A stretch of DNA of 64,000 bases from assembly GCF_900100015.1 (NCBI RefSeq), contig NZ_FNDD01000007.1, positions 1 to 64,000 of the forward strand, written 5' to 3'. This document shows positions 53,025 to 64,000 of the stretch, in pieces; position 1 is the stretch's first letter; each line of letters starts with the position of its first letter. The notes under the pieces are model-generated. The model searched no databases and had not been told where the DNA came from. It was given only the letters and a program-made list of their open reading frames with translations. The position numbers and the translations under genes were made by a program. This DNA comes from Vibrio xiamenensis. GTDB lineage: Bacteria > Pseudomonadota > Gammaproteobacteria > Enterobacterales > Vibrionaceae.

Positions 53025-53497
53025 AACAGTTAATAACAAAGAGTGCTTCTATGTTCAATTGTATCGCTTCCGCGTTGAAATTAAGTGGGATGAATCTCTT
53101 AAGTCAGCGCAAAAAGACCAAGTTGAAAAACGCCCTTACTTAGAGACTAATGCAGCAATTGTATCGCTGCAAATAAAAGATTTCTATTAACGTTACGCTT
53201 TAGACTAATTGCTTAAAAAGCGAACAACAAGCTATTTCGTCTCTGAATGAATGGATTCTAAATTATCACCATTCATGAGTTGGCAAAATGTAAACAACCA
53301 AAGCAATTTGTTTGCAAATATGTCGATCTTAATGCGTTTTTGCTATTGACTGTCTCCGACCATTAGCTAAATTGGTCAAATAGTGACTAAAAATTTGGCA
53401 GCGGCTAAATGATTAATCACTCGAGATAGTGCCATATAAATAATATGGCGACAGCTTTTAACAACTTCAGTAACAGAATGCATGAGGGATGTATAGC
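53025..53497. other. Divergent clpS/cspD promoter region
   Basis: About 470 bases, AT-rich, no gene of note. It should hold both promoters and the untranslated leader of cspD. No recognised operator stands out. Confidence 0.5.
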
Positions 53498-53719
53498 ATG
53501 GCTACAGGTACAGTTAAATGGTTTAATAACGCCAAAGGATTTGGTTTCATCTGCCCAGAAGGAGAAGACAGTGACGTGTTTGCTCACTATTCAACGATCC
53601 AAATGGAAGGATATCGTACTCTGAAGGCTGGCCAGCAAGTCACTTTCGAAGTCGAGGAAGGACCAAAAGGCTACCACGCTAGCGAAGTAGTGCCAATTGA
53701 AGGTCAACCAGCAAAATAA
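53498..53719 (+). CDS. cspD: Cold-shock-domain protein CspD
   Basis: Single-stranded nucleic acid-binding protein of 73 residues that inhibits replication in stationary phase in E. coli. RNP1 KGFGFI and RNP2 VFAHYST are present, with the CspD-type C-terminus GPKGYHASEVVPI. GAGGGATG precedes the ATG; a start three codons upstream is open. The divergent clpS-cspD order is conserved. Confidence 0.93.
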   Translation: MATGTVKWFNNAKGFGFICPEGEDSDVFAHYSTIQMEGYRTLKAGQQVTFEVEEGPKGYHASEVVPIEGQPAK

Positions 53720-53745
53720 TCGCTGCCAAATTAAGTTGTAAAAAT

Positions 53746-53773
53746 AAACCCGCCTAATCAGCGGGTTTTTTCT
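53746..53773. terminator. Bidirectional terminator
   Basis: AAACCCGC, loop CTAATCA, GCGGGTTTTTT. Between cspD and convergent icd. Confidence 0.9.
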
Positions 53774-53801
53774 TTTTGCTACGTTTTTCGAGCAATGGTG
53801 T

Positions 53802-56033
<2,232 letters not shown>

Positions 56034-56311
56034 CTATTGTTCTAACGGCAACATTGAAAATGCTGGCGTGTGAATGGCCGCGGGCAAGCAAGTTTGTCGT
56101 CTCAACGCTTGCTGCGATTGATGTTTCTTTTTCTGTCTCGATTGCTAAAACAGCAATTTCCTTGAGAACTCGTTATAATTAAACAAAAGCAAGAGAATAG
56201 TCTATTATCTTGTTCGTCAATCCTGTATTTGGGCGCGCAAATGATAGCGTAAAACCGTCGCTCAGAAAACTTTACCAAACAGTTCATTTACATTTTTGCA
56301 AGGTAGTTAAC

Positions 56312-56992
56312 ATGTCACCTCGCTCTTCCCGAGAGTCAACATCGAAAAATACGCCACCATCAAAACGCCGCTTAAAACATACCAAAAGTCCTCAGAGCTC
56401 AGCAAAACATCGTCATAAACCTCGTGTATCAAAGCCGAGAATTTCTCTTCAAGAGCGCAAAGTTATCGCATTTAACAAGCCTTATGACACGCTAAGCCAA
56501 TTTACCGACGGTGATGGTCGAAAAACCTTGGCCGATTATATCCCCATCAAAGATATCTATGCCGCTGGTCGACTAGACCGTGATAGCGAAGGATTGATGA
56601 TTTTAACCAATGATGGCGTATTGCAAGCTCAGCTGACTCAACCAAGCTCTAAAGCGCCCAAAACCTACTGGGTACAAGTTGATGGCGCGCCAAGTGAAGC
56701 GGATTTAGACCAACTACGCCATGGCGTAGAACTTAAAGATGGCCCCACTCTGCCAGCGAAAGTCGAACGAATTGAACAACCAGCGGTTTGGCCACGTAAC
56801 CCGCCAGTACGCTTTCGAGCTAACATTCCAACGACCTGGCTCGCTATCACGATCATTGAAGGTCGTAATCGCCAAGTACGTCGCATGACAGCGCACATTG
56901 GCTTTCCAACCTTACGCTTGATTCGCTACTCAATGGGTGACGTTAATTTGGCCGGACTACAGCCAGGCGAATGGCAAGAGATTCATTTATAG
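56312..56992 (+). CDS. rluE: 23S rRNA pseudouridine synthase RluE
   Basis: RsuA-family enzyme of 226 residues that modifies U2457 of 23S rRNA in E. coli. Catalytic Asp lies in [39 protein letters not shown] is the RsuA signature. There is no S4 domain; instead a basic Ser/Lys/Arg-rich N-terminal tail of about 50 residues. AAGGTAG precedes the ATG. Confidence 0.9.
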   Translation: MSPRSSRESTSKNTPPSKRRLKHTKSPQSSAKHRHKPRVSKPRISLQERKVIAFNKPYDTLSQFTDGDGRKTLADYIPIKDIYAAGRLDRDSEGLMILTNDGVLQAQLTQPSSKAPKTYWVQVDGAPSEADLDQLRHGVELKDGPTLPAKVERIEQPAVWPRNPPVRFRANIPTTWLAITIIEGRNRQVRRMTAHIGFPTLRLIRYSMGDVNLAGLQPGEWQEIHL

Positions 56993-57064
56993 CCCGACAT
57001 TTGGCTGGGTTCATAAAATGTTTCAGGCGCAGCCAATGCCAAGCAAATAAAATGTCACGTGCAT

Positions 57065-57096
57065 AAAAAAAGCCGCTGAAGACTCAGCGGCTTTTT
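57065..57096. terminator. Bidirectional terminator
   Basis: AAAAAAAGCCGCTGA, short loop, TCAGCGGCTTTTT. Between rluE and convergent aspS. Confidence 0.92.
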
Positions 57097-57119
57097 ACTA
57101 GGTCACGAAGACATAGAGA

Positions 57120-58898
57120 TTATTCTTGCTCTTTTTCCTGAGCAACCGTCACAGCGATAGCAAGCTCTTCAAGCGCTGCAGGGTTTGCAAGACTTGGCGC
57201 ATCGGTCAACAGACACGCAGCTGCTGTGGTTTTAGGGAATGCAATCACATCACGGATATTTTCCGTACCACATAACAGCATAACCAAACGGTCAAGACCA
57301 AACGCAAGACCTGCGTGTGGCGGCGTACCGAACTTAAGCGCGTCTAATAGGAAACCAAACTTAAGTCGTTGTTCGTCTGCTTCAATACCGAGCAAGTCAA
57401 ATACTGCGGCTTGCATTTCTGCATTATGAATACGAACAGAACCGCCGCCCACTTCGTAGCCGTTAAGCACCATGTCGTATGCGTTTGACAACGCCGATGA
57501 TGGGTTCGCTTTAAGCTCTTCTGGCGTCATATTCAGTGGCGAAGTGAATGGGTGGTGCATTGCCGCCACATTGCCTTCGTCATCTGCTTCAAACATTGGG
57601 AAGTCGATAACCCAAAGTGGTGCCCACGCTGACGTGTCGGTCAGTTCGAGGTCTTTACCGACTTTCAGACGTAGTGCACCGATCGCTTCTGCAACCACGT
57701 TGGCTTTATCAGCACCAAACATGATGATATCGCCAGTTTGCGCGCCAGTACGCTCAACAATAGCAGTGATGATCTCTTCGTTTAGGAACTTAGCCACTGG
57801 AGACTGAATGCCTTCGACGCCTGCCGCAAGGTCGTTGACTTTCATCCAAGCCAAACCTTTCGCGCCGTAAATCGCCACAAATGAGGTGTATTCATCAATT
57901 TGTTTGCGGCTTAGCGAAGCACCGCCAGGTACGCGAAGTGCAGCAACGCGGCCGTTTTCGTCATTCGCTGGGCCAGAGAACACTTTAAAGTCGACGTCTT
58001 TTAGCAAATCAGCCACGTCAACGAGTTCTAGCGGGTTACGCAAGTCAGGCTTATCGCTACCAAAACGACGCATCGCTTCAGAGTAAGGCATGATTGGGAA
58101 CTCGCCCAAGTCGATACCTTTCAGCTCAAGCCACATTTCGCGAATCATTTTCTCTGTCACAGCACGAACTTGCTCTGCGCTCATGAATGACGTTTCGATA
58201 TCGATTTGAGTGAATTCTGGTTGACGGTCAGCACGCAAGTCTTCATCGCGGAAGCACTTAACGATTTGGTAGTAACGGTCAAAACCCGACATCATCAGCA
58301 ATTGTTTAAATAGCTGAGGTGATTGAGGAAGCGCGTAGAAGCTGCCTTTGTGAACGCGGCTTGGTACTAAGTAATCGCGTGCGCCTTCTGGCGTGGCTTT
58401 GGTCAATACTGGGGTTTCGATATCGAGGAAGTCGTTGCTGTCTAAGAAACGGCGCACAAAGCTTGACGCTTTCGCACGCAGTTTGATGCGATCGCTCATT
58501 TCTGGGCGACGCAAATCCAAGTAGCGGTATTTCAAACGCTGCTCTTCAGAGTTCTTTTGGTTGAAATCCAGTGGCAGAACATCGCTGCGGTTAATGATTT
58601 CAAGACCTTTGGCCAAGACTTCCACTTCACCTGTCGCCATATCTTTATTGGCTTGGCTGTCTGGACGAGCGCGAACTTCGCCAGTCAGCTTGATGCAGAA
58701 TTCGTTACGAAGTTGGTTTGCCACTGCGTATGCATCCGCCATATCCGGATCCACAACTACCTGAACGATACCTTCGCGATCTCGCATGTCGATAAAAATC
58801 AGACCGCCTAAATCACGGCGACGGTTAACCCAGCCGCACAATTCTACAGTTTGTCCCGCAAGGGACTTGTTCAGGTGACCACAGTAATGGGTACGCAT
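57120..58898 (-). CDS. aspS: Aspartyl-tRNA synthetase AspS
   Basis: Class II synthetase of 592 residues. N-terminal anticodon-binding OB fold ([20 protein letters not shown]), motif 2 region [20 protein letters not shown] and motif 3 [15 protein letters not shown] are present, with the bacterial GAD insert. The start [13 protein letters not shown] is the normal one; the frame is open 26 codons further. Divergent from the DUF72 gene. Confidence 0.97.
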   Translation of the reverse strand: MRTHYCGHLNKSLAGQTVELCGWVNRRRDLGGLIFIDMRDREGIVQVVVDPDMADAYAVANQLRNEFCIKLTGEVRARPDSQANKDMATGEVEVLAKGLEIINRSDVLPLDFNQKNSEEQRLKYRYLDLRRPEMSDRIKLRAKASSFVRRFLDSNDFLDIETPVLTKATPEGARDYLVPSRVHKGSFYALPQSPQLFKQLLMMSGFDRYYQIVKCFRDEDLRADRQPEFTQIDIETSFMSAEQVRAVTEKMIREMWLELKGIDLGEFPIMPYSEAMRRFGSDKPDLRNPLELVDVADLLKDVDFKVFSGPANDENGRVAALRVPGGASLSRKQIDEYTSFVAIYGAKGLAWMKVNDLAAGVEGIQSPVAKFLNEEIITAIVERTGAQTGDIIMFGADKANVVAEAIGALRLKVGKDLELTDTSAWAPLWVIDFPMFEADDEGNVAAMHHPFTSPLNMTPEELKANPSSALSNAYDMVLNGYEVGGGSVRIHNAEMQAAVFDLLGIEADEQRLKFGFLLDALKFGTPPHAGLAFGLDRLVMLLCGTENIRDVIAFPKTTAAACLLTDAPSLANPAALEELAIAVTVAQEKEQE

Positions 58899-59173
58899 AG
58901 TGAAATTCCCAATCTCTCGTTTAATTATCAATTCCAAGCTGCTGCAGGTCAGAACCGCAGCAACATAAGCTGTCATTTATACGCTGAAAGTCGAACAAAA
59001 TCGATATTCCAACGGATAATTTGTTGTGTTTTCTAGCGATTGAACACCGATTCGGCTACAAACTAACCAAATCACGACTCAAGCTAAAAATGTTGCGCGA
59101 TTATAGCGCCAAATGACACAATCGTTCAAAACTCTCGTAAAGTAATCCACTCCCACCACGACACGTAGCAAAG

Positions 59174-60040
59174 ATGACAAATTTACCGCTCAGACTTGGA
59201 TTAACCATGTGGTCTCATCCACAATGGCAAAGTGAATTTTACGGCAGTGGCACCAAACCAGCCCAGCGTCTTGAACGCTACGCGCGAGTTTTCCACACCG
59301 TTGAAGGTAACACCACGTTTTACGCGACGCCGTCACCAAGCACCGTCAGTAATTGGCTTGCGGCGACCCATGAGGATTTTAAATTCACCTTTAAATTGCC
59401 CAAAGCCATTACCCATCAACAAATGCTCAAACATTCACAGCCGCTGTTAAGAGATTTTCTGACGGTAATGGAACCTCTGTTTGAGCGGGTTGGACAATGG
59501 ACCATTCAATTACCTGCCGCGTTTGGGCCAGAGCATTTAGCTCAGCTGCAGCAGTTTTGTCACCATTTCCCACAAGGTTTTGCGCTCGGTTTAGAAGTGC
59601 GACACCCTGCCTTCTTTGCCAAGGGCGATGCGGAGCAAGCGCTCAACCAATGGCTCATCGAGTCGAACATCGATCGCGTCATTATGGATAGTCGACCGGT
59701 ATTTGCGGCCAAGCCAACCACCGCTGCGGTTATCGACGCTCATCAGAAAAAGCCCAAAGTCCCGGTTCACGCCATTGCCACCGCCAAGCATCCCATGGTG
59801 CGTTTTATCGGCCATCCCGACCAAGACGCCAATCTAGAATTTTTTGCCCCTTGGCTGAGTAAGTTGCCGCAATGGATTGAACAAGGCAAGCAGCCCTATT
59901 TAATGATCCATACGCCAGACAATGTTGAAGCGCCGCAACTGGCACTCAAGCTATATCAACAGCTTAATGAAATGCTCACGCTACCAAGATTAAACCCATT
60001 TCCAGCGCAAAAGAGTCAACCACAACTCCCCATGTTCTGA
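59174..60040 (+). CDS. DUF72-family protein
   Basis: TIM-barrel-like protein of 288 residues. LRLGLTMWSHPQW, the segment VEGNTTFYATPSPSTVSNW and the C-terminal LMIHTPDN are typical of DUF72. The aspS-DUF72-cmoA arrangement is common in gammaproteobacteria. No catalytic function is established for the family. Confidence 0.88.
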   Translation: MTNLPLRLGLTMWSHPQWQSEFYGSGTKPAQRLERYARVFHTVEGNTTFYATPSPSTVSNWLAATHEDFKFTFKLPKAITHQQMLKHSQPLLRDFLTVMEPLFERVGQWTIQLPAAFGPEHLAQLQQFCHHFPQGFALGLEVRHPAFFAKGDAEQALNQWLIESNIDRVIMDSRPVFAAKPTTAAVIDAHQKKPKVPVHAIATAKHPMVRFIGHPDQDANLEFFAPWLSKLPQWIEQGKQPYLMIHTPDNVEAPQLALKLYQQLNEMLTLPRLNPFPAQKSQPQLPMF

Positions 60041-60158
60041 TGATGAGGTGGCGACATAAAGGGCAAACGACGCGGTTAATGACAGCGCAAAGAATTTCCC
60101 CTAAAATACGCGCCTTTTTTAAGTTCCGTCATTCAACATGACCGCCAGCGTGAGATAA

Positions 60159-60890
<732 letters not shown>

Positions 60891-60938
60891 ACCGCATTGA
60901 TGCTTCGATTTTTTATATTTAGTTCAGGTAGTTATTGA

Positions 60939-61910
60939 ATGTTCAACTTTGGCAATTTTTATCAGCTTATCGCTCAAGAAACCCGTCTGCAGTCGTGGCT
61001 TAATATCCTGCCTCAGCAGCTCACCGACTGGCAAAATACTCCGCACGGAGATTTTGAGCGTTGGCTACGCGCTTTAAAAAAGATACCTGAAGGACAAGCT
61101 GAGAATATTGATATCAAAGACTCAGTCACACTGAGCAATCAACAGCCCCTGGCGATAGGCGAACAAAAGAAGCTTGAAAGCTTGCTGCGTACTTTTCACC
61201 CTTGGCGCAAAGGCCCTTATCACGTTCACGACATTCATATCGACACCGAATGGCGCAGTGACTGGAAATGGGAGCGCTTGCTGCCGCACATTAGCCCACT
61301 AAAAAACCGCACAGTGCTCGATGTCGGCTGCGGCAATGGCTATCACATGTGGCGCATGTTGGGTGAACAGGCGCGCCTGTGTGTCGGCATTGATCCATCT
61401 CACCTATTTTTGGTGCAGTTCGAAGCGATTCGTAAATTAATGGGCGATGATCAACGCGTACATTTGTTACCGCTGGGCATTGAACAACTGCCAAAACTGG
61501 AAGCGTTTGATACGGTATTTAGCATGGGTGTGCTTTACCATCGTCGCTCGCCGCTCGATCACTTAATTCAATTAAAAGACCAGCTGGTTTCTGGCGGTGA
61601 ATTGGTGCTGGAAACGCTCGTGATTGAGGGCGATGAAACCGCGGTATTGGTGCCCAAAGATCGCTACGCACAAATGCGCAATGTGTTCTTTTTCCCATCC
61701 GCTTTGGCGCTCAAAGTATGGCTGGAGCAGTGCGGTTTTGAAGATGTTCGCATCGTCGATGAAAACGTCACTTCAGTTGGCGAGCAGCGCACCACATCGT
61801 GGATGACTCACAACTCATTGCCCGATTACCTTGACCCTAATGACTCAAGTAAAACCGTCGAAGGTTACCCTGCCCCTCGCCGTGCAACCCTGATAGCACG
61901 CAAACCATAA
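60939..61910 (+). CDS. cmoB: tRNA U34 carboxymethyltransferase CmoB
   Basis: Transfers a carboxymethyl group to 5-hydroxyuridine at position 34 of tRNA, 323 residues. [16 protein letters not shown] binds carboxy-SAM, and [16 protein letters not shown] is conserved. Last gene of the cmoAB pair, followed by a terminator. Confidence 0.95.
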   Translation: MFNFGNFYQLIAQETRLQSWLNILPQQLTDWQNTPHGDFERWLRALKKIPEGQAENIDIKDSVTLSNQQPLAIGEQKKLESLLRTFHPWRKGPYHVHDIHIDTEWRSDWKWERLLPHISPLKNRTVLDVGCGNGYHMWRMLGEQARLCVGIDPSHLFLVQFEAIRKLMGDDQRVHLLPLGIEQLPKLEAFDTVFSMGVLYHRRSPLDHLIQLKDQLVSGGELVLETLVIEGDETAVLVPKDRYAQMRNVFFFPSALALKVWLEQCGFEDVRIVDENVTSVGEQRTTSWMTHNSLPDYLDPNDSSKTVEGYPAPRRATLIARKP

Positions 61911-61967
61911 TTGACAGAATCTTAACGTACTTTTTTACTATTAAGGTACGCTTAGCTAATACCAAAT

Positions 61968-61995
61968 GGGGATGTATTCATGCATCCTCTTTTTT
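61968..61995 (+). terminator. Terminator of cmoAB
   Basis: GGGGATGTA, loop TTCA, TGCATCCTC, then TTTTTT. All nine positions pair when two G-U pairs are allowed. Confidence 0.75.
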
Positions 61996-62102
61996 GGACG
62001 CTAAACTTTGATTCACGTTCCAAATGAATCGGTTGTGGCGGTTTTGCGATAAAAGTAAACTCCTAATTCTGAAACCATCTACTTTCATCACTAAGGTTTT
62101 CG

Positions 62103-62861
62103 ATGTTTAAACAATTGACGCCAGTTCTCGTTGTCGCACTCGTATCGGGTTGCGTATCAACGGAAACTGAGCAGTATCACAAAGAGTCATTAGCAGCTAT
62201 CAAGTCAGTTGAAACCAACCTTTCTCGTCAGGTTGATAGGCTGGAGCTAAAAATCAGTAATCAGTCTGAATATATCGAGAGTCTTGAATACGAAATTGAC
62301 CAGCTCAATGAACAAGTTGAGCACTTTGAACGCAAAGCGCTCTATCAGTTGAAAAAAGACGACCAATCTAAGGCCAGCGACAACGCCGCTGCAACGCCTG
62401 AACCTATCGCAACGATTCCTTCCAATGAAGTAGTACTCGGTGCCATTGAGCGTGTCACTATCGACGCTATTCAAAAAACGTTTGATGCTCGTGTTGATAC
62501 TGGCGCCGCCACCTCATCCCTAGACGCCTCCGATGTCGAAGAATTCGAACGTAACGGCAAAACTTGGGTTCGCTTCCATCTAGCCGAAGTTGACAGCAAA
62601 GCTGAAGACCAGAACTGGATTGAAGCCCCTGTGGTACGTTTTGTTCGTATTCGCCAAGCGACCAGTTCTGAAGTGCAGCGCCGCGCTGTCGTCGAGCTAT
62701 GGGTTAAAGTTGGGAATATTCATGAGAAGGCACAGTTTACTTTGGCGGACCGTTCTCAAATGAGTCATCCTGTACTCTTGGGACGTGAATTCATTCGCGA
62801 TATCGCCGTTGTCGATGTCAGCCGCAAGTACATTCACACCGAACAGCCAAAAAAACAATAA
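62103..62861 (+). CDS. Retropepsin-like aspartic protease lipoprotein (PF05618-type)
   Basis: Exported lipoprotein of 252 residues. The lipobox is VSGC (Cys17). A coiled coil follows (about 28-85), then a domain with ARVDTGAATSSLDA (residues 129-142), the retropepsin-type Asp-Thr-Gly, and HPVLLGREFI. These domains were once labelled ATP-dependent zinc proteases. The next gene starts nine bases later and encodes an inactive-transglutaminase membrane protein, the standard partner. Confidence 0.82.
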   Translation: MFKQLTPVLVVALVSGCVSTETEQYHKESLAAIKSVETNLSRQVDRLELKISNQSEYIESLEYEIDQLNEQVEHFERKALYQLKKDDQSKASDNAAATPEPIATIPSNEVVLGAIERVTIDAIQKTFDARVDTGAATSSLDASDVEEFERNGKTWVRFHLAEVDSKAEDQNWIEAPVVRFVRIRQATSSEVQRRAVVELWVKVGNIHEKAQFTLADRSQMSHPVLLGREFIRDIAVVDVSRKYIHTEQPKKQ

Positions 62862-62870
62862 AGGTCTAGT

Positions 62871-64000
62871 ATGACGTCAAAGGTTCCATTCTATATTTCG
62901 GTACTCCTATTGGTGGTCGCCGGTATTGCGCTAAGCATGTTTAGACACCAAAATTATGGCGTACCGTGGACACCGGGTGAAACTCGCCAAGTTTGGGATA
63001 TTGAAGCGCGAGTCGAATTTACCGCGCAAGATAAACCCGTTAAAGCTTCACTGGCGGCGCCGCAAACTCAACGTGGCTTCACTCTTATCAACGAAACCTC
63101 TTCCTCTTCTGGCTACGGCATCGCTTATGTTAATAGCGATGTAGGTCGCCGCGCTGAATGGACGATTCGCAAAGCCAAAGGCCCACAAATCATCTATTAC
63201 AAAGCGCAATTCCTGGTTGACCCACAAGCCAAAGCCCAAATTAAGCCACCCGCCAAAGAAATCATCAAGCCGACTTTTGATGGCCCTGTGGAAGCGGCGG
63301 TTCTGGCTTTGATTGACCAAGCCAGCCAACGCTCATCTGATGACCCAACCTTTGCGCGCGAGCTGATTAAAGCGCTGAACGATGAAGACAGCCAAAACTC
63401 TGCCCTACTGCTGAACAACATGACCAAAGTTGAAGCGGTCGACAAAGTGCTGGCCTATGCGCAAATCCCGAGCAAAGTGGTTGGAGTTATCGAACTTGAA
63501 GACGGCCGCCGCCGCCAAGTTTTGCAGCTGATGAACCAAGTGTGGGATGGCGAACGTTGGCAACTGTTTAACCCAGAATCTTTGCAGCAACAGATTAATC
63601 CTAATATTTTGGTGTGGGACCAATCAAACGTCTCGCTGCTTGATCTGATTGGCGGCCAAAATAGCCAAGTTCACTTCTCGATGATTTCTCAAGAAGTGAC
63701 GCCGCGCCAAGCCACCAGCGACAAAATCGAAGCCGACGGTCTGCTGAACTTCTCAATTCATAGCTTGCCACTTGAAGAGCAAGCGATGTTTAAAACCATC
63801 ATGCTGATCCCAATCGGCGCACTGATCGTTGTGTTCCTGCGCGTGATTATCGGTCTCAAGACTTCGGGTACCTTTATGCCGGTGCTGATTGCGGTAGCGT
63901 TTGTGCAAACTCAACTAGCGACCGGTATTATCGGCTTCCTATTGATTGTCGGCACCGGCCTCATAATTCGAAGTTATCTGTCACGGCTTAACTTATTGCT
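62871..64000 (+). CDS. Inactive-transglutaminase/7TM membrane protein (3' end outside window)
   Basis: Membrane protein; 376 N-terminal residues are in the window. One N-terminal helix (YISVLLLVVAGIALSMF) is followed by a periplasmic inactive transglutaminase domain (about 60-280) and then helices that open a 7TM block (MFKTIMLIPIGALIVVFLRV; SGTFMPVLIAVAFVQ). AAAGG lies before the ATG. Together with the aspartic-protease lipoprotein it belongs to a conserved peptide-processing set that normally also has an ATP-grasp ligase; that gene would lie beyond the right edge. Confidence 0.85.
   Translation, partial: MTSKVPFYISVLLLVVAGIALSMFRHQNYGVPWTPGETRQVWDIEARVEFTAQDKPVKASLAAPQTQRGFTLINETSSSSGYGIAYVNSDVGRRAEWTIRKAKGPQIIYYKAQFLVDPQAKAQIKPPAKEIIKPTFDGPVEAAVLALIDQASQRSSDDPTFARELIKALNDEDSQNSALLLNNMTKVEAVDKVLAYAQIPSKVVGVIELEDGRRRQVLQLMNQVWDGERWQLFNPESLQQQINPNILVWDQSNVSLLDLIGGQNSQVHFSMISQEVTPRQATSDKIEADGLLNFSIHSLPLEEQAMFKTIMLIPIGALIVVFLRVIIGLKTSGTFMPVLIAVAFVQTQLATGIIGFLLIVGTGLIIRSYLSRLNLL

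Overview
The window looks like chromosomal DNA of a Vibrio or close relative (Gammaproteobacteria). The evidence is gene content and order: nadA, cpoB-pal-tolBARQ-ybgC, cydABX-ybgE, ruvCAB, clpSA-cspD, a monomeric icd, aspS, cmoAB, and an ERIC-like repeat. A cowN gene, normally found in nitrogen fixers, hints at a diazotrophic Vibrio. This is inference, because no nif gene lies in the window.

Layout. 0-5.4 kb (minus): a MATE efflux gene cut by the window edge, a cysteine hydrolase, and a complete polyamine-type ABC importer (binding protein, ATPase, two permeases). 5.7-9.5 kb: a lipoprotein membrane-fusion / ATPase / ABC-2 permease exporter with a divergent CecR-like TetR regulator and a good palindromic operator between them. 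9.7-14 kb: cowN, then codB-pucR-type regulator-codA, with an NtrC-like site and a sigma54-like promoter ahead of codB. 14.1-16.2 kb: two small YdcZ-type (DUF606) membrane proteins and a divergent LysR gene, bracketed by two identical 28-bp terminator hairpins. 16.2-20.9 kb: a zinc module made of znuABC, an unlisted 46-aa membrane microprotein ahead of znuC, and zevAB, with Zur-like palindromes at both transcription starts.

22.0-28.9 kb is a visibly AT-rich element next to the 3' end of tRNA-Ser(GGA). It has a P4-type integrase broken by one in-frame stop codon, an AlpA-type regulator and repeated integrase-arm-like motifs. Its cargo is a solitary SMC-like ATPase, a three-gene secreted/lipoprotein/small-protein operon with YD repeats, and a cyanobacterial/plant-type [2Fe-2S] ferredoxin behind Fur-like promoters. 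This cargo is the least explained part of the window.

29-64 kb is mostly core genome: alaE, an ERIC-like repeat, a hybrid histidine kinase, a YecA-family protein, a GNAT enzyme, nadA, the Tol-Pal operon, the cytochrome bd operon with cydX and two perfect FNR boxes upstream, ruvCAB, a palindromic pair of DnaA boxes, focA, an NAD(P)-binding protein, a YdcF protein, clpA/clpS, cspD, icd, rluE, aspS, a DUF72 gene and cmoAB. It ends with a retropepsin-like lipoprotein and the start of an inactive-transglutaminase membrane protein. All family names come from reading motifs in the translated sequence; no database search was run.
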